A stretch of 15,058 bases of DNA from Planctomycetota bacterium (GTDB taxonomy: Bacteria; Planctomycetota; Planctomycetia; Planctomycetales; Planctomycetaceae), in contig JAEYWB010000787.1 in NCBI GenBank assembly GCA_023429275.1, forward strand, positions 1-15,058, in the 5' to 3' direction. Positions 1 through 6,799 of this stretch are shown here, in pieces. The position numbers and the translations under genes were made by a program. Positions within the stretch are counted from its first letter, which is position 1, and the number at the start of each line of letters is the position of its first letter. The notes beneath the pieces were generated by a model. That model had not been told where the DNA came from. It searched no databases and saw nothing but the letters and a program-made list of their open reading frames with translations.

Positions 1-110
1 ACTGAAAGCTGACGACCGCATCGTGGCACGGTCGAAGTGGGTGGACCGTTCATTGTCGCACGCGTACCCTCACCGCCAGTCATTCGTGATCCCACACCCG
101 GACCGTTTCG

Positions 111-902
111 ATGCCGAAGACCCGGAAGATTGCCGCCAGCATCTACGACTTCCCGAAGTACTACGACATGATCTTCAACGCCGACTGGGCGAAGGAGGTC
201 CGGTTCATCGACGCGGCCTTCCGGAAACACGCCCTCCGGCCTGTGAAACGGGTCTTCGAGCCCGCCTGCGGAACCGGCCGGCTGCTGGTCAAGCTCGCGA
301 AGTACGGTTACGAGGTCTCGGGCAACGACCTGAATCCCAAGGCGGTCGAATACTGCAATCGCCGGCTGCATCGGCAGGAACTCCCCGAATCGGTCACTGT
401 TGCGGACATGTCCGACTTCCGGCTGAAGCGTCGCGTCGACGGCGCGTTCAATCTCATCAACACGTTCCGCCATCTCGGGACCGAAGAACAGGCGGAGGGG
501 CACATCCGCTGTATGGCCGAGGCTCTCAACCCCGGCGGGGTCTATCTGCTCGGACTGCATCTCCTGGCGAGTCGGGGGGAGCTGATGGATGAGGAGTCCT
601 GGACCGGCCGCCGCGGCGGGACCACGGTCACCTCCTACATGTGGACGAAGGAGCTCGATCGAAAGGGGCGGATGGAGCATCTCGGGATGAACATCGACGT
701 CGTGACCCCGACGACCGAGTTCCGGATCGAAGATGAGATGCACTACCGGACCTACACCGCCGCCCAGATGCGGGACCTGCTTGGCCGGGTGCCGCAGTTC
801 GAGATCGCCGAGACGTACACGTTCCGCTGCGACATCAAGAAGCCCGAGCCGGTCGACGACTGGAGCCAGGATGTGATCTACGTCCTGCGGCGCAAGAAGT
901 AG
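111..902 (+). CDS. Class I SAM-dependent methyltransferase
   Basis: This 263-residue protein is predicted to transfer a methyl group from S-adenosylmethionine to an unknown substrate in the cytoplasm. The Rossmann-fold motif I is clear at about residues 48-58 (VFEPACGTGRL), followed by the acidic loop GNDLN (71-75) whose Asp73 would bind the ribose, VADMSDF (97-103) as the adenine-side motif, and LNPGGVYLLGL (139-149) after the fourth strand. The N-terminal YDFPKYYDMIF is typical of small-molecule methyltransferases of the Methyltransf_25/11 type. The reading frame is closed by a TGA at 87-89, so ATG 111 is the first possible ATG; no Shine-Dalgarno sequence is visible before it. It converges on the M24-like gene. 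The substrate cannot be told from the sequence, and there is no sign of truncation. Confidence 0.85.
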   Translation: MPKTRKIAASIYDFPKYYDMIFNADWAKEVRFIDAAFRKHALRPVKRVFEPACGTGRLLVKLAKYGYEVSGNDLNPKAVEYCNRRLHRQELPESVTVADMSDFRLKRRVDGAFNLINTFRHLGTEEQAEGHIRCMAEALNPGGVYLLGLHLLASRGELMDEESWTGRRGGTTVTSYMWTKELDRKGRMEHLGMNIDVVTPTTEFRIEDEMHYRTYTAAQMRDLLGRVPQFEIAETYTFRCDIKKPEPVDDWSQDVIYVLRRKK

Positions 903-928
903 CACGAAACACAGCCGGACGCTTTGTC

Positions 929-949
929 GGGCGACCTCGCAGGTCGCCC
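929..949. terminator. Hairpin between convergent genes
   Basis: A perfect 8-bp inverted repeat (GGGCGACC, 5-nt loop, GGTCGCCC) lies 26 nt after the methyltransferase stop and about 75 nt beyond the end of the converging M24-like gene. Its position suits a bidirectional terminator. No T-run follows on either strand, so it is not a textbook intrinsic terminator and may only stabilise 3' ends. Confidence 0.4.
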
Positions 950-1023
950 CGCTGGGCGATTGCACCCGATCAGCAAGGATCCAGGGCGGGGGGCAGCCGT
1001 TCGCGATTCGCGATCGGAAGAGG

Positions 1024-2199
1024 CTACTGCGATTCCCAGCCGCTCGAAGTCTCACGGCAGAGCATGTCGGGGCAGGAAATCCTGTCCCCTTTGACGTTCA
1101 CCGTGATCATCGGCCACGAGTCGGGCCGCGTGAGCCATTCCGGCTGATCGTCCCGGACAAGGATCGTCTCTCCCGTCGCGGCGAACCGGACGCTCGGGTG
1201 CCAGTGCACCGCCATCTTCGACGCGAGGGGCCGCGTCTCCCCGGGGGTCACGGCGATCCCCGAGGCCTCATAGCCGACGGTCTCTCCCTGGTCGGCGAGT
1301 CGCCACTCTTCGGCGATCCCGAGCTTCTCGTAGATCCGGGCGACGCGCTTCCAGACCTCGGCGACTTCCCAGCCCGCTTTCGAGAAATAGATCGATGTCG
1401 CCAGCAGGATCGCCGCAGCCTGGTGCGTCTCGACCATGGCGACGGGAGGCTGGCCGAAGCAGAGTGAGCGGGTCACTCCCGCGCACAGCCCGCGTCGCCG
1501 TCCGACCGCCGTGATGACACAGTGCCGGTTGATGGGGTCTTCGCCGTATCCCCAGTGCCGGTAGCGATGCCCCTGGAAGTCGGCCATCACCTGCATTCGG
1601 ACGGGAGAGATCCCATGCCTCAGGAGACGGTGCGAGAGATGCCCGGCGACCTCCGCCTCGGAATCACCCTGCTGGACGTTGCGGGCGGTCGCTTCGACCG
1701 CATGGGAGATATCCCGCGACAACGCGCGAATCGCGTCGCATTCGGCGTCGTCGAGGACTCTTCGAAAGTCCGCAAGCTCGTGGTCGACCGACTGCGGACC
1801 GGTGTCAGAAAGGACGTTCCGTCCCCGGCACATGTCCTGGCAAAGGACATCGCGAGTCTCCTGCCAGGGACGCTCTTTGAGCTGAAACCCGAAGCCGTTG
1901 AGCTCGCGGTCGAACAGTTGCCCTGAGGCGACGTTGTTCGTCAGGACCACGCGAGCGTCGCGGGTAATGAACAGCGAAGCCACCGGCTCCTGCGTTCCCT
2001 GGCGGACGTTCTCTCCGCCGGCGGTAAACCAGGCAAAATTTGCCGGACTCTGGATCAGGAGACCATCGACGTCCTTGAGGGCAAGATACTCCGCAAGCAG
2101 GCGATGCTTGCGATCGATGGCGACACCCCGATCCAGGTCAATGATCGGGATTTCTCCCGACGACATTGGGCGATACGGTGCAAGTTCAGCGATGGGCAT
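1024..2199 (-). CDS. M24 peptidase-fold protein, probably inactive as a metallopeptidase
   Basis: The 391-residue protein has the layout of Xaa-Pro aminopeptidase/creatinase (pita-bread) proteins: an N-terminal creatinase-like domain (about 28-145) and a C-terminal M24-like domain (about 150-355). Family landmarks can be followed, but the expected metal ligands are replaced. The segment matching the first two Asp ligands reads ITAVG...AGVTRSLCFG, giving Ala231 and Gly241. The GHxxG His position reads VGYEASG (Tyr310). The Glu in the usual EPG segment reads HWHPSV (His334), and the last IEDT reads TGET. I infer a non-peptidase (pseudoenzyme or binding role), or a creatinase-like metal-free chemistry. 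ATG 2199 has GGGAG only 1 nt upstream, too close for a good ribosome site; Met12 (codon at 2164-2166) is an alternative start. It is divergent from the GH3 gene. Confidence 0.72.
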   Translation of the reverse strand: MPIAELAPYRPMSSGEIPIIDLDRGVAIDRKHRLLAEYLALKDVDGLLIQSPANFAWFTAGGENVRQGTQEPVASLFITRDARVVLTNNVASGQLFDRELNGFGFQLKERPWQETRDVLCQDMCRGRNVLSDTGPQSVDHELADFRRVLDDAECDAIRALSRDISHAVEATARNVQQGDSEAEVAGHLSHRLLRHGISPVRMQVMADFQGHRYRHWGYGEDPINRHCVITAVGRRRGLCAGVTRSLCFGQPPVAMVETHQAAAILLATSIYFSKAGWEVAEVWKRVARIYEKLGIAEEWRLADQGETVGYEASGIAVTPGETRPLASKMAVHWHPSVRFAATGETILVRDDQPEWLTRPDSWPMITVNVKGDRISCPDMLCRETSSGWESQ

Positions 2200-2269
2200 G
2201 CTCCCGCGTTTTCCGAAGGGGGGATTGGGAAAACCGTGAACAAAATGTCATCGACGGGCGATATCAATC

Positions 2270-2297
2270 TTACCAAAGGTAGGGCGTCCCTTATAGA
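2270..2297 (+). promoter_or_regulatory. Weak sigma-70-like promoter before the GH3 gene
   Basis: TTACCA (2270-2275) and TATAGA (2292-2297) are separated by 16 nt, each matching 4 of 6 consensus bases. This would start transcription about 35 nt before the GH3-family start codon. It lies in the 138-nt gap between divergent genes. I did not find a convincing match for the leftward gene. The match is only moderate. Confidence 0.3.
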
Positions 2298-2337
2298 AAC
2301 GCGTCATCAAAACAGGATGATTTGAGAAATCGACCGC

Positions 2338-4047
2338 ATGTGGCGCCACCTGCGATATCTCGGAGCAACAGGAGTGCGATACCGGAGCCGCCGTCAGGCG
2401 GCCCGGTTCCTTGCGAAGCTCGACGACTGCCGTGAAACGCAGCGGCAGATTCTGCTGGACATTCTCTCTCTGAATGCTGACTCGGAGTTCAGCCGCGTTT
2501 ACGGGCTCGGCCGGGTTCGGGATGTCCGGGACTTTCAATACGCCCTGCCGATTGCCGGCTATGACCGAGCGCTCCCCTATGTGGAGCGGACGATGCGAGG
2601 GGAGGCGACAGCTCTTCTCGGCTCACGCAATCCGGCCGTGATGTTCGCTCTCTCGAGCGGGACGACCGCGGCGACGAAGTACGTCCCGATCACCCGCAGA
2701 TTCGTTGAAGACTACCGCCGCGGATGGCAGATCTGGGGGATCCGGAGCTTCGATGCCCATCCGCAGATGCACCGGCTCAACATCTTTCAGGCGGCGAGCG
2801 ACCATGAAAAGTTCCGCACCCCGTCGGGACTTCCCTGCGGGAACATCAGCGGGCTCGTCCAGGCGCTGCAGTCGCCGGCGGTGAAGCTGATGTACACGGT
2901 GCCGGATGCCGTGACGAAGATCAGCGATCCCGAGGCGAAGTATTACGCGGCTTTGCGGGCGGGAGTGGCGGACCCGTACGTCGGGCTGGTCATGACCGCC
3001 AATCCGAGCACTCTCCTGCAGATTGCCCGGCTGGGGGATCGGCACGCGGAGTCACTCATTCGCGATCTCCACGACGGGACGCTCTCGAGTCGGTTCGACA
3101 TCCCGGAGCCTCTCCGGGCCCGGTTGATGCCGATGAGCCGGAAGCGGCATGTGGCACGGGCCAGGGAGCTGGAGCGTCTCGTTCAGCAGCACGGCGCCCT
3201 CCGGCCCAGGGACCTCTGGCCGCACCTGCAGATTGTCGCCGTCTGGACCGCCGGCAGCGTGGGGGCCTACCTCCCGCAGCTCCGCGAGTGGTACGGCGAG
3301 GCTGCCATCCGCGATCACGGCCTCTCGGCGAGCGAAGGGCGGATGACGATTCCGCTGGATGGCCGCGGTGCCGCGGGGGCACTCGACATTCAGACGCATT
3401 TTTTTGAGTTTGTGCCGGTTGAAGAGATTGATCGTCCCGATCCGACTGTTCTGCTGGCGGATGAGCTCGAAGCCGGCCAGGACTACTACATCCTCCTGAC
3501 GACAGTTTCCGGTTTGTATCGGTACGACATCCGGGACGTCGTCCGCTGTACGGGGTTTCTCGGGACAACTCCGGAGCTGGAGTTCCGCCACAAGGGGGCT
3601 CATATCTCCAGCATTACCGGAGAAAAGCTCACAGAGTCCCAGGTCGCCGAGGCTTTGCGGGATGCCAGCGAGCTGTCGGGGGTGATGCTCCCGCCGGTGA
3701 CCCTCTGCCCGGAATGGAATGATCCGCCGCGCTACCAGCTCCTGATCGAGCAGGGGAGCATCCGATGCGAAGACCAGATCCGGTACTTCGCACATCTCGT
3801 CGACGCCCGACTGCGGGCGACGAACATCGAATACGACGAGAAGCGGGCGACCCAGCGGCTCGGCTCGATCGCGATTCGGCCCCTCGCGTCGGGGACCTGG
3901 CGGCGCTACATGCGGGCCCGCCAGGATCAGCCGGGGGGAAGCCTGGAGCAGTACAAGCACGCCGTTCTGAAGCCGGAGCTCGACTTCGCGGAGACGCTGC
4001 GGCAGCGGTTTGAGCGCCTCGGTGAGGAGCCTCTTCAGGTTGCCTGA
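2338..4047 (+). CDS. GH3-family acyl-adenylate / acid-amido synthetase-like protein
   Basis: This 569-residue protein belongs to the GH3 superfamily, whose plant members activate a carboxylate with ATP and join it to an amino acid; the substrate of bacterial members is generally unknown. Visible landmarks are the nucleotide-binding SSGTTAATKYVP (106-117), ASEGRMTIP (331-339), THFFEFVP (353-360), YRYDIRDVVRCTGF (394-407), HKGAHISSITGEKLTE (418-433) and the C-terminal GGSLEQYKHAVLKP (533-546), in the family order and at near-normal length. No signal peptide or membrane segment is evident, so it should be cytosolic. The start is the ATG at 2338; the upstream region is AT-richer and carries no strong ribosome site. 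The M24-like neighbour is divergent, and a functional link is only possible. Family assignment is solid; the substrate is unknown. Confidence 0.88.
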   Translation: MWRHLRYLGATGVRYRSRRQAARFLAKLDDCRETQRQILLDILSLNADSEFSRVYGLGRVRDVRDFQYALPIAGYDRALPYVERTMRGEATALLGSRNPAVMFALSSGTTAATKYVPITRRFVEDYRRGWQIWGIRSFDAHPQMHRLNIFQAASDHEKFRTPSGLPCGNISGLVQALQSPAVKLMYTVPDAVTKISDPEAKYYAALRAGVADPYVGLVMTANPSTLLQIARLGDRHAESLIRDLHDGTLSSRFDIPEPLRARLMPMSRKRHVARARELERLVQQHGALRPRDLWPHLQIVAVWTAGSVGAYLPQLREWYGEAAIRDHGLSASEGRMTIPLDGRGAAGALDIQTHFFEFVPVEEIDRPDPTVLLADELEAGQDYYILLTTVSGLYRYDIRDVVRCTGFLGTTPELEFRHKGAHISSITGEKLTESQVAEALRDASELSGVMLPPVTLCPEWNDPPRYQLLIEQGSIRCEDQIRYFAHLVDARLRATNIEYDEKRATQRLGSIAIRPLASGTWRRYMRARQDQPGGSLEQYKHAVLKPELDFAETLRQRFERLGEEPLQVA

Positions 4048-4071
4048 AGTCGTTTCACTGTAATGACTTGT

Positions 4072-4091
4072 GGGGCCGCTTCTGCCCCTTT
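4072..4091 (+). terminator. Possible terminator of the GH3 gene
   Basis: GGGGC (4072-4076) can pair with GCCCC (4084-4088) across a 7-nt loop, followed by TTT. It lies 24 nt after the GH3 stop codon. The stem is short and the T-run minimal, so this is a tentative intrinsic terminator. Confidence 0.33.
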
Positions 4092-4344
4092 CGGCTCGCG
4101 ATGTGGCGGCAAGTCGATGCCGTGAACCGCGTTCGGTCGTCACGAGGGCGACGGCTTCGGCACCTGCCGTCGCGCGGCATCGGTCAGTCTGGATATCAAG
4201 AAAGCCGAGGCGGTTGACTTCCGAACCGGGCCGTCGGCATTAACTTACGGTTCGATCGAGGCAGCGATCGAGCGAGCAGGTGACTTCCTTCTCGAGTCTC
4301 TTCACGGAAAGCGACGCGAAACTTCTCAATCGCATCGCGGTGAA

Positions 4345-4373
4345 TTGACACTCACAGGGGGCATTCCTAAGAT
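4345..4373 (+). promoter_or_regulatory. rpsJp: Candidate main promoter of the S10-spc cluster
   Basis: A perfect TTGACA (4345-4350) and TAAGAT (4368-4373) are separated by exactly 17 nt, the best sigma-70-type match I noticed in the window. The predicted start site is near 4380, giving a leader of about 77 nt before rpsJ. A 7-bp inverted repeat, GGGGCAT (4358-4364) and ATGCCCC (4372-4378), overlaps the -10 element and could serve as an operator or as an RNA structure for upstream transcripts. No start site has been measured. Confidence 0.6.
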
Positions 4374-4384
4374 GCCCCGCTTCC

Positions 4385-4420
4385 CACCCCGCTCCCGGTG
4401 TTTCGTGAGCGGGGTGTGTT
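4385..4420 (+). terminator. Terminator-like hairpin in the rpsJ leader
   Basis: CACCCCGCTC (4385-4394) pairs perfectly with GAGCGGGGTG (4407-4416) over a 12-nt loop, and TGTTTGT follows. If transcription starts near 4380, this hairpin forms at the very 5' end of the message. It may be an attenuator for the ribosomal operon, a 5' stabiliser, a ribosomal-protein binding site, or the end of upstream transcripts. The downstream T-run is interrupted, so termination would be partial at best. Confidence 0.45.
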
Positions 4421-4456
4421 TGTCGTAACGACTTGTCGTAGCAGAGGTAGGGTTCG

Positions 4457-4774
4457 GTGGCCGGCAACGAACGAATTCGAATTCGGATGGAAGCCTACGA
4501 TCACACTGTGCTCGATCAGTCGGCCTCCGACATCGTTGACACGGCCAAGCGGACGGGTGCGGTGGTTCACGGACCGATTCCGCTTCCGACCCGGATTGAG
4601 CGGTACACGGTGTTGCGGAGCCCGCACATCGACAAGAAATCGCGCGAGCAGTTCGAAATCCGTACGCACAAGCGGGTTATCGACATTGTTCAGCCGACCG
4701 GCAAGACGATCGACGCTCTGAACAAGCTGTCGCTCCCGGCCGGGGTGGATATCAAGATCAAGGCCACCACGTAA
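4457..4774 (+). CDS. rpsJ: 30S ribosomal protein S10
   Basis: S10 (105 residues, normal length) sits in the head of the small subunit and also acts as NusE in transcription antitermination. Diagnostic segments are [20 protein letters not shown] at the N-terminus (4-23), the tip loop GPIPLPT (39-45) and [19 protein letters not shown] (55-73). The start is GTG at 4457: it gives the family's normal N-terminus and has AGAGG (4443-4447) 9 nt upstream, whereas the first internal ATG would remove the first strand. It is the first gene of the cluster, 77 nt after the presumed transcription start and 183 nt before rplC. tuf and fusA, which precede rpsJ in many bacteria, are not here. Confidence 0.97.
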   Translation: MAGNERIRIRMEAYDHTVLDQSASDIVDTAKRTGAVVHGPIPLPTRIERYTVLRSPHIDKKSREQFEIRTHKRVIDIVQPTGKTIDALNKLSLPAGVDIKIKATT

Positions 4775-4915
4775 GTGGACGTGGCGGCTACGGGCCGCTG
4801 CTGATTCTCGCTGGCGCAGGCGGCGCGGTGAGTGGACAGTAAACGTCTGAGGCCGGTTCGCATCTTGCGGGCCGCGGGCATTAAGCCAGCCAGTTGTGGT
4901 GGGGTCGTGTTGTCG

Positions 4916-4935
4916 TTCGGCGAAGGTTCGCCGGA
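4916..4935 (+). promoter_or_regulatory. Hairpin ahead of rplC
   Basis: CGGCGA (4918-4923) pairs with TCGCCG (4928-4933) over AGGT; one U-G and one A-U pair extend the stem to 8 bp (4916-4935). It ends 22 nt before the rplC start codon. It may influence rplC translation. A second, smaller stem (GCGGC 4784-4788 with GCCGC 4794-4798) lies just after rpsJ. Confidence 0.3.
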
Positions 4936-4957
4936 AGAATCGTGCAAGGTTGTCGCC

Positions 4958-5704
4958 ATGCCAGTCGGAATCCTGGGACGCAAAGTCGGAATGACGCAGG
5001 TCTACGACGCCGAGGGGAATATTCATTCCGCCACGGTCGTCGAGGCCGGTCCGTGCACCGTGCTTCAGGTCAAGACGAAGGACCGGGACGGGTACGAAGC
5101 GGTTCAGCTCGGCTTCGATGACAAGATCAGCGATAAGGACAAGGATCGGCCGGAAGGGGAGCGGAAGCGTTCCCGTGCCAGCCGTGCTGAGCGAGGCCAC
5201 GCCTTCGCTCTGAAGAGCAAGCGTCAGAAGAAGCGGGAAGAGTCGGGGATTGCCGCGGTGCCGAAGGCGAACTGCGAAGCGAAGCGGTACATCCGCGAGT
5301 TTCGCACCGACGGCGAAACGGTCGAGCTGCAGGTCGGCAGCGTCGTTTCGGCGGACGCCTTCAGTGAAGTGAAGCGGGTGGACGTTGTCGGGGTCAGCAA
5401 GGGCCGCGGCTTCGCCGGGGTTATGAAGCGGCACAACTTCCAGGGAACCTGTGCCAGCCACGGCGTCAAGAAGGCCCACCGCAAGCCCGGAAGTATCGGT
5501 AACAACACTTATCCGTCCCGCGTGTGGAAGGGCAAGCGGATGCCCGGCCACTTCGGTCACGAGCGGTGCACTTCGCGGAACCTCCGGGTTCTGCAGGTGG
5601 ATAAGGACTCGAACATGATCGTGGTCGAGGGGTCGATCCCCGGCCCGAACGGCGGCTACGTTCTGATTCGCCGCGCCAAATCGAACAAGCAAGTCAAGAG
5701 TTGA
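4958..5704 (+). CDS. rplC: 50S ribosomal protein L3
   Basis: L3 is an early assembly protein whose long loop reaches the peptidyl transferase centre. MPVGILGRKVGMTQVYD opens the protein, and KRYIREFR (109-116), GVSKGRGFAGVMKRHNF (145-161), PGSIGNN (177-183) and KRMPGHFGHE (193-202) are family signatures. At 248 residues it is longer than the usual 205-220. The extra length is a Lys/Arg-rich, charged insertion at about 56-106, where most L3 proteins have a short loop. The frame is open upstream to a GTG at 4832, but that would add 42 unmatched residues before the canonical N-terminus, so I chose ATG 4958, which has AAGG 8 nt upstream. The 183-nt spacer from rpsJ is long for this operon. Confidence 0.96.
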   Translation: MPVGILGRKVGMTQVYDAEGNIHSATVVEAGPCTVLQVKTKDRDGYEAVQLGFDDKISDKDKDRPEGERKRSRASRAERGHAFALKSKRQKKREESGIAAVPKANCEAKRYIREFRTDGETVELQVGSVVSADAFSEVKRVDVVGVSKGRGFAGVMKRHNFQGTCASHGVKKAHRKPGSIGNNTYPSRVWKGKRMPGHFGHERCTSRNLRVLQVDKDSNMIVVEGSIPGPNGGYVLIRRAKSNKQVKS

Positions 5705-5718
5705 GCCAGGGCGGGGGC

Positions 5719-5730
5719 CGGGAGCTCCCG
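5719..5730. repeat. 12-bp palindrome in the rplC-rplD spacer
   Basis: CGGGAGCTCCCG is a perfect palindrome 14 nt after the rplC stop. As RNA it could form only a tight short stem. It is one of a series of inverted repeats found in most spacers of this cluster. Confidence 0.5.
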
Positions 5731-5772
5731 AATCGTTTGCTCTGAAGACTCAACAGATCCTTGAGGTTGACC

Positions 5773-6393
5773 ATGATTTCGGTTCCGATCGTCGACATGA
5801 CCGGTAAGTCGGTCGGCAAGTACGAATTCGACGGCGCTGAGCTGGCTGATCGCATCAGCAAGCAGCTGCTGCACGAAGTCGTGGTCATGTACGAAGCCAA
5901 CAAGCGGGCTGGAACGTTCAAGACCAAGACCCGCGCCGAAGTGGCGGGAAGCAAGAAGAAGCTGTTCAAGCAGAAGGGGACCGGCAACGCCCGAGCCGGT
6001 ACGAAGCGGTCGCCGACCCGGGTTGGCGGCGGTCACTGCTTCGCGAAGGTTCCCCGCAATTTTGGATACCGTCTTCCCAAGAAGGCGGTCCGCATCGCCA
6101 CCCGGATGGCTCTCCTGAGCAAGTTCCAGGATGGTGAGGCGATTGTTGTTGACACCGTCTCGCTCGGCTCGCCGAAGACGAAAGTTGTCGCCTCGATGCT
6201 GAAGGCACTCGGGGTGAAGGGGGAATCCTGCCTGCTGACGATCAAGGAGCACGATGCCCAGCTGTGGCGTTCGGCTCGCAACATCGAACGGCTTCAGGTT
6301 TCCCCGTCGAAGGAACTCAACGCGTACGACCTGCTGCACCAGAAGCGGCTGATCGTGACGAAGGACGCTCTCGACGCCCTGCGAGGCAAGTAA
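5773..6393 (+). CDS. rplD: 50S ribosomal protein L4
   Basis: L4 (206 residues, normal length) lines the peptide exit tunnel; in Escherichia coli it also represses its own S10 operon by binding the leader RNA. The tunnel loop is visible as KQKGTGNARAG (66-76) followed by RSPTRVGGGHCF (79-90), and LPKKAVRIATRMALLSKF lies just after. ATG 5773 is chosen because GAGG (5763-5766) lies 6 nt upstream and the protein then begins MISVPIVDMTG as in the family; the in-frame TTG at 5761 is less likely. The stop codon sits in the loop of an 8-bp hairpin. Whether L4 regulates this operon cannot be seen from sequence alone. Confidence 0.97.
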   Translation: MISVPIVDMTGKSVGKYEFDGAELADRISKQLLHEVVVMYEANKRAGTFKTKTRAEVAGSKKKLFKQKGTGNARAGTKRSPTRVGGGHCFAKVPRNFGYRLPKKAVRIATRMALLSKFQDGEAIVVDTVSLGSPKTKVVASMLKALGVKGESCLLTIKEHDAQLWRSARNIERLQVSPSKELNAYDLLHQKRLIVTKDALDALRGK

Positions 6394-6401
6394 GCCTCGC
6401 A
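6380..6401 (+). promoter_or_regulatory. Hairpin enclosing the rplD stop codon
   Basis: TGCGAGGC (6380-6387) pairs perfectly with GCCTCGCA (6394-6401), leaving a 6-nt loop AAGTAA that contains the rplD stop codon TAA. A second 7-bp repeat, GTCGAGT (6404-6410) with ACTCGAC (6418-6424), follows in the same spacer. The first stem would be melted by each ribosome finishing L4, so it could link L4 termination to rplW translation or protect the message. This role is inference. Confidence 0.45.
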
Positions 6402-6448
6402 CTGTCGAGTCCTGTCGACTCGACGTCGACACAGCGGAGCAGGACATC

Positions 6449-6757
6449 ATGGCATACGTTGCAAAACCCGGAATCGTTCTCGAGCCGCACCAGGTGATCC
6501 TCCGCCCTCTCGTCACCGAGAAGGGGACCCACCTGTCGGAGCGTCATAACGCCTATCAGTTCGAAGTGGCCCTCCAGGCAACCAAGGACGACGTCCGGAA
6601 GGCTGTTACGGAACTGTGGGGCGTCCGGATCGCCGCGATTCGGACCCAGCTGTACAAGGGTAAGCCCCGCCGGTTCAAGAACCGGATGGGCCATACCCGC
6701 GATTGGAAGAAGGCGATCGTCAAGCTCCATCCCGAAGACCGCATTTCGTTCTTCTGA
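6449..6757 (+). CDS. rplW: 50S ribosomal protein L23
   Basis: L23 (102 residues) lies at the exit of the peptide tunnel, where it docks trigger factor and the signal recognition particle. Family segments are VILRPLVTEKGT (16-27), NAYQFEVALQATKDDVRKAV (34-53) and YKGKPRRFKNRMG (69-81). Glu24 in the VTEKG segment is where bacterial L23 proteins normally have their N-terminal acidic residue. ATG 6449 has GGAG (6436-6439) and AGGA (6441-6444) upstream. It is separated from rplD by a spacer holding two hairpins and from rplB by 42 nt. No oddities of length. Confidence 0.96.
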   Translation: MAYVAKPGIVLEPHQVILRPLVTEKGTHLSERHNAYQFEVALQATKDDVRKAVTELWGVRIAAIRTQLYKGKPRRFKNRMGHTRDWKKAIVKLHPEDRISFF

Positions 6758-6799
6758 GCCGGACCGACGACTGAGCCATACGGATAAGGGACATCTCCC

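Larger units (their letters stand above)
4048..4456. other. Non-coding region between the GH3 gene and the S10 operon
   Basis: This 409-nt stretch has no supported gene. In order it holds a short GC hairpin followed by TTT (4072-4091), an 8-bp inverted repeat (GCGACGGC at 4148-4155 with GCCGTCGC at 4166-4173), two CGATCGAG copies (4253-4260 and 4265-4272), a promoter candidate (4345-4373) with an overlapping dyad, and a 10-bp hairpin in the rpsJ leader. A weaker TTGACT at 4214-4219 has TAACTT too far downstream (21 nt). It probably carries the control region for the whole ribosomal cluster. Confidence 0.6.

Noticed and set aside
23..592. A 189-codon frame overlapping the methyltransferase
   Set aside because: It runs in another frame of the methyltransferase, is Arg/Pro-rich and shows no domain, whereas the methyltransferase frame has clear motifs.
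1001..1014. TCGCGAT repeated twice in tandem
   Set aside because: Only two copies of a 7-mer in GC-rich DNA; compatible with chance.
3052..4143. A 363-codon minus-strand frame under the GH3 gene
   Set aside because: It is a shadow of the GH3 coding sequence with no motif of its own.
4253..4272. Two CGATCGAG copies 12 nt apart upstream of the promoter
   Set aside because: Could be an operator, but the motif is short, self-complementary and common in this composition; no further support.
5498..5506. L3 residue Asn182 where E. coli has the methylated Gln150
   Set aside because: Many non-proteobacterial L3 proteins lack Gln at this place, so the change is not striking.
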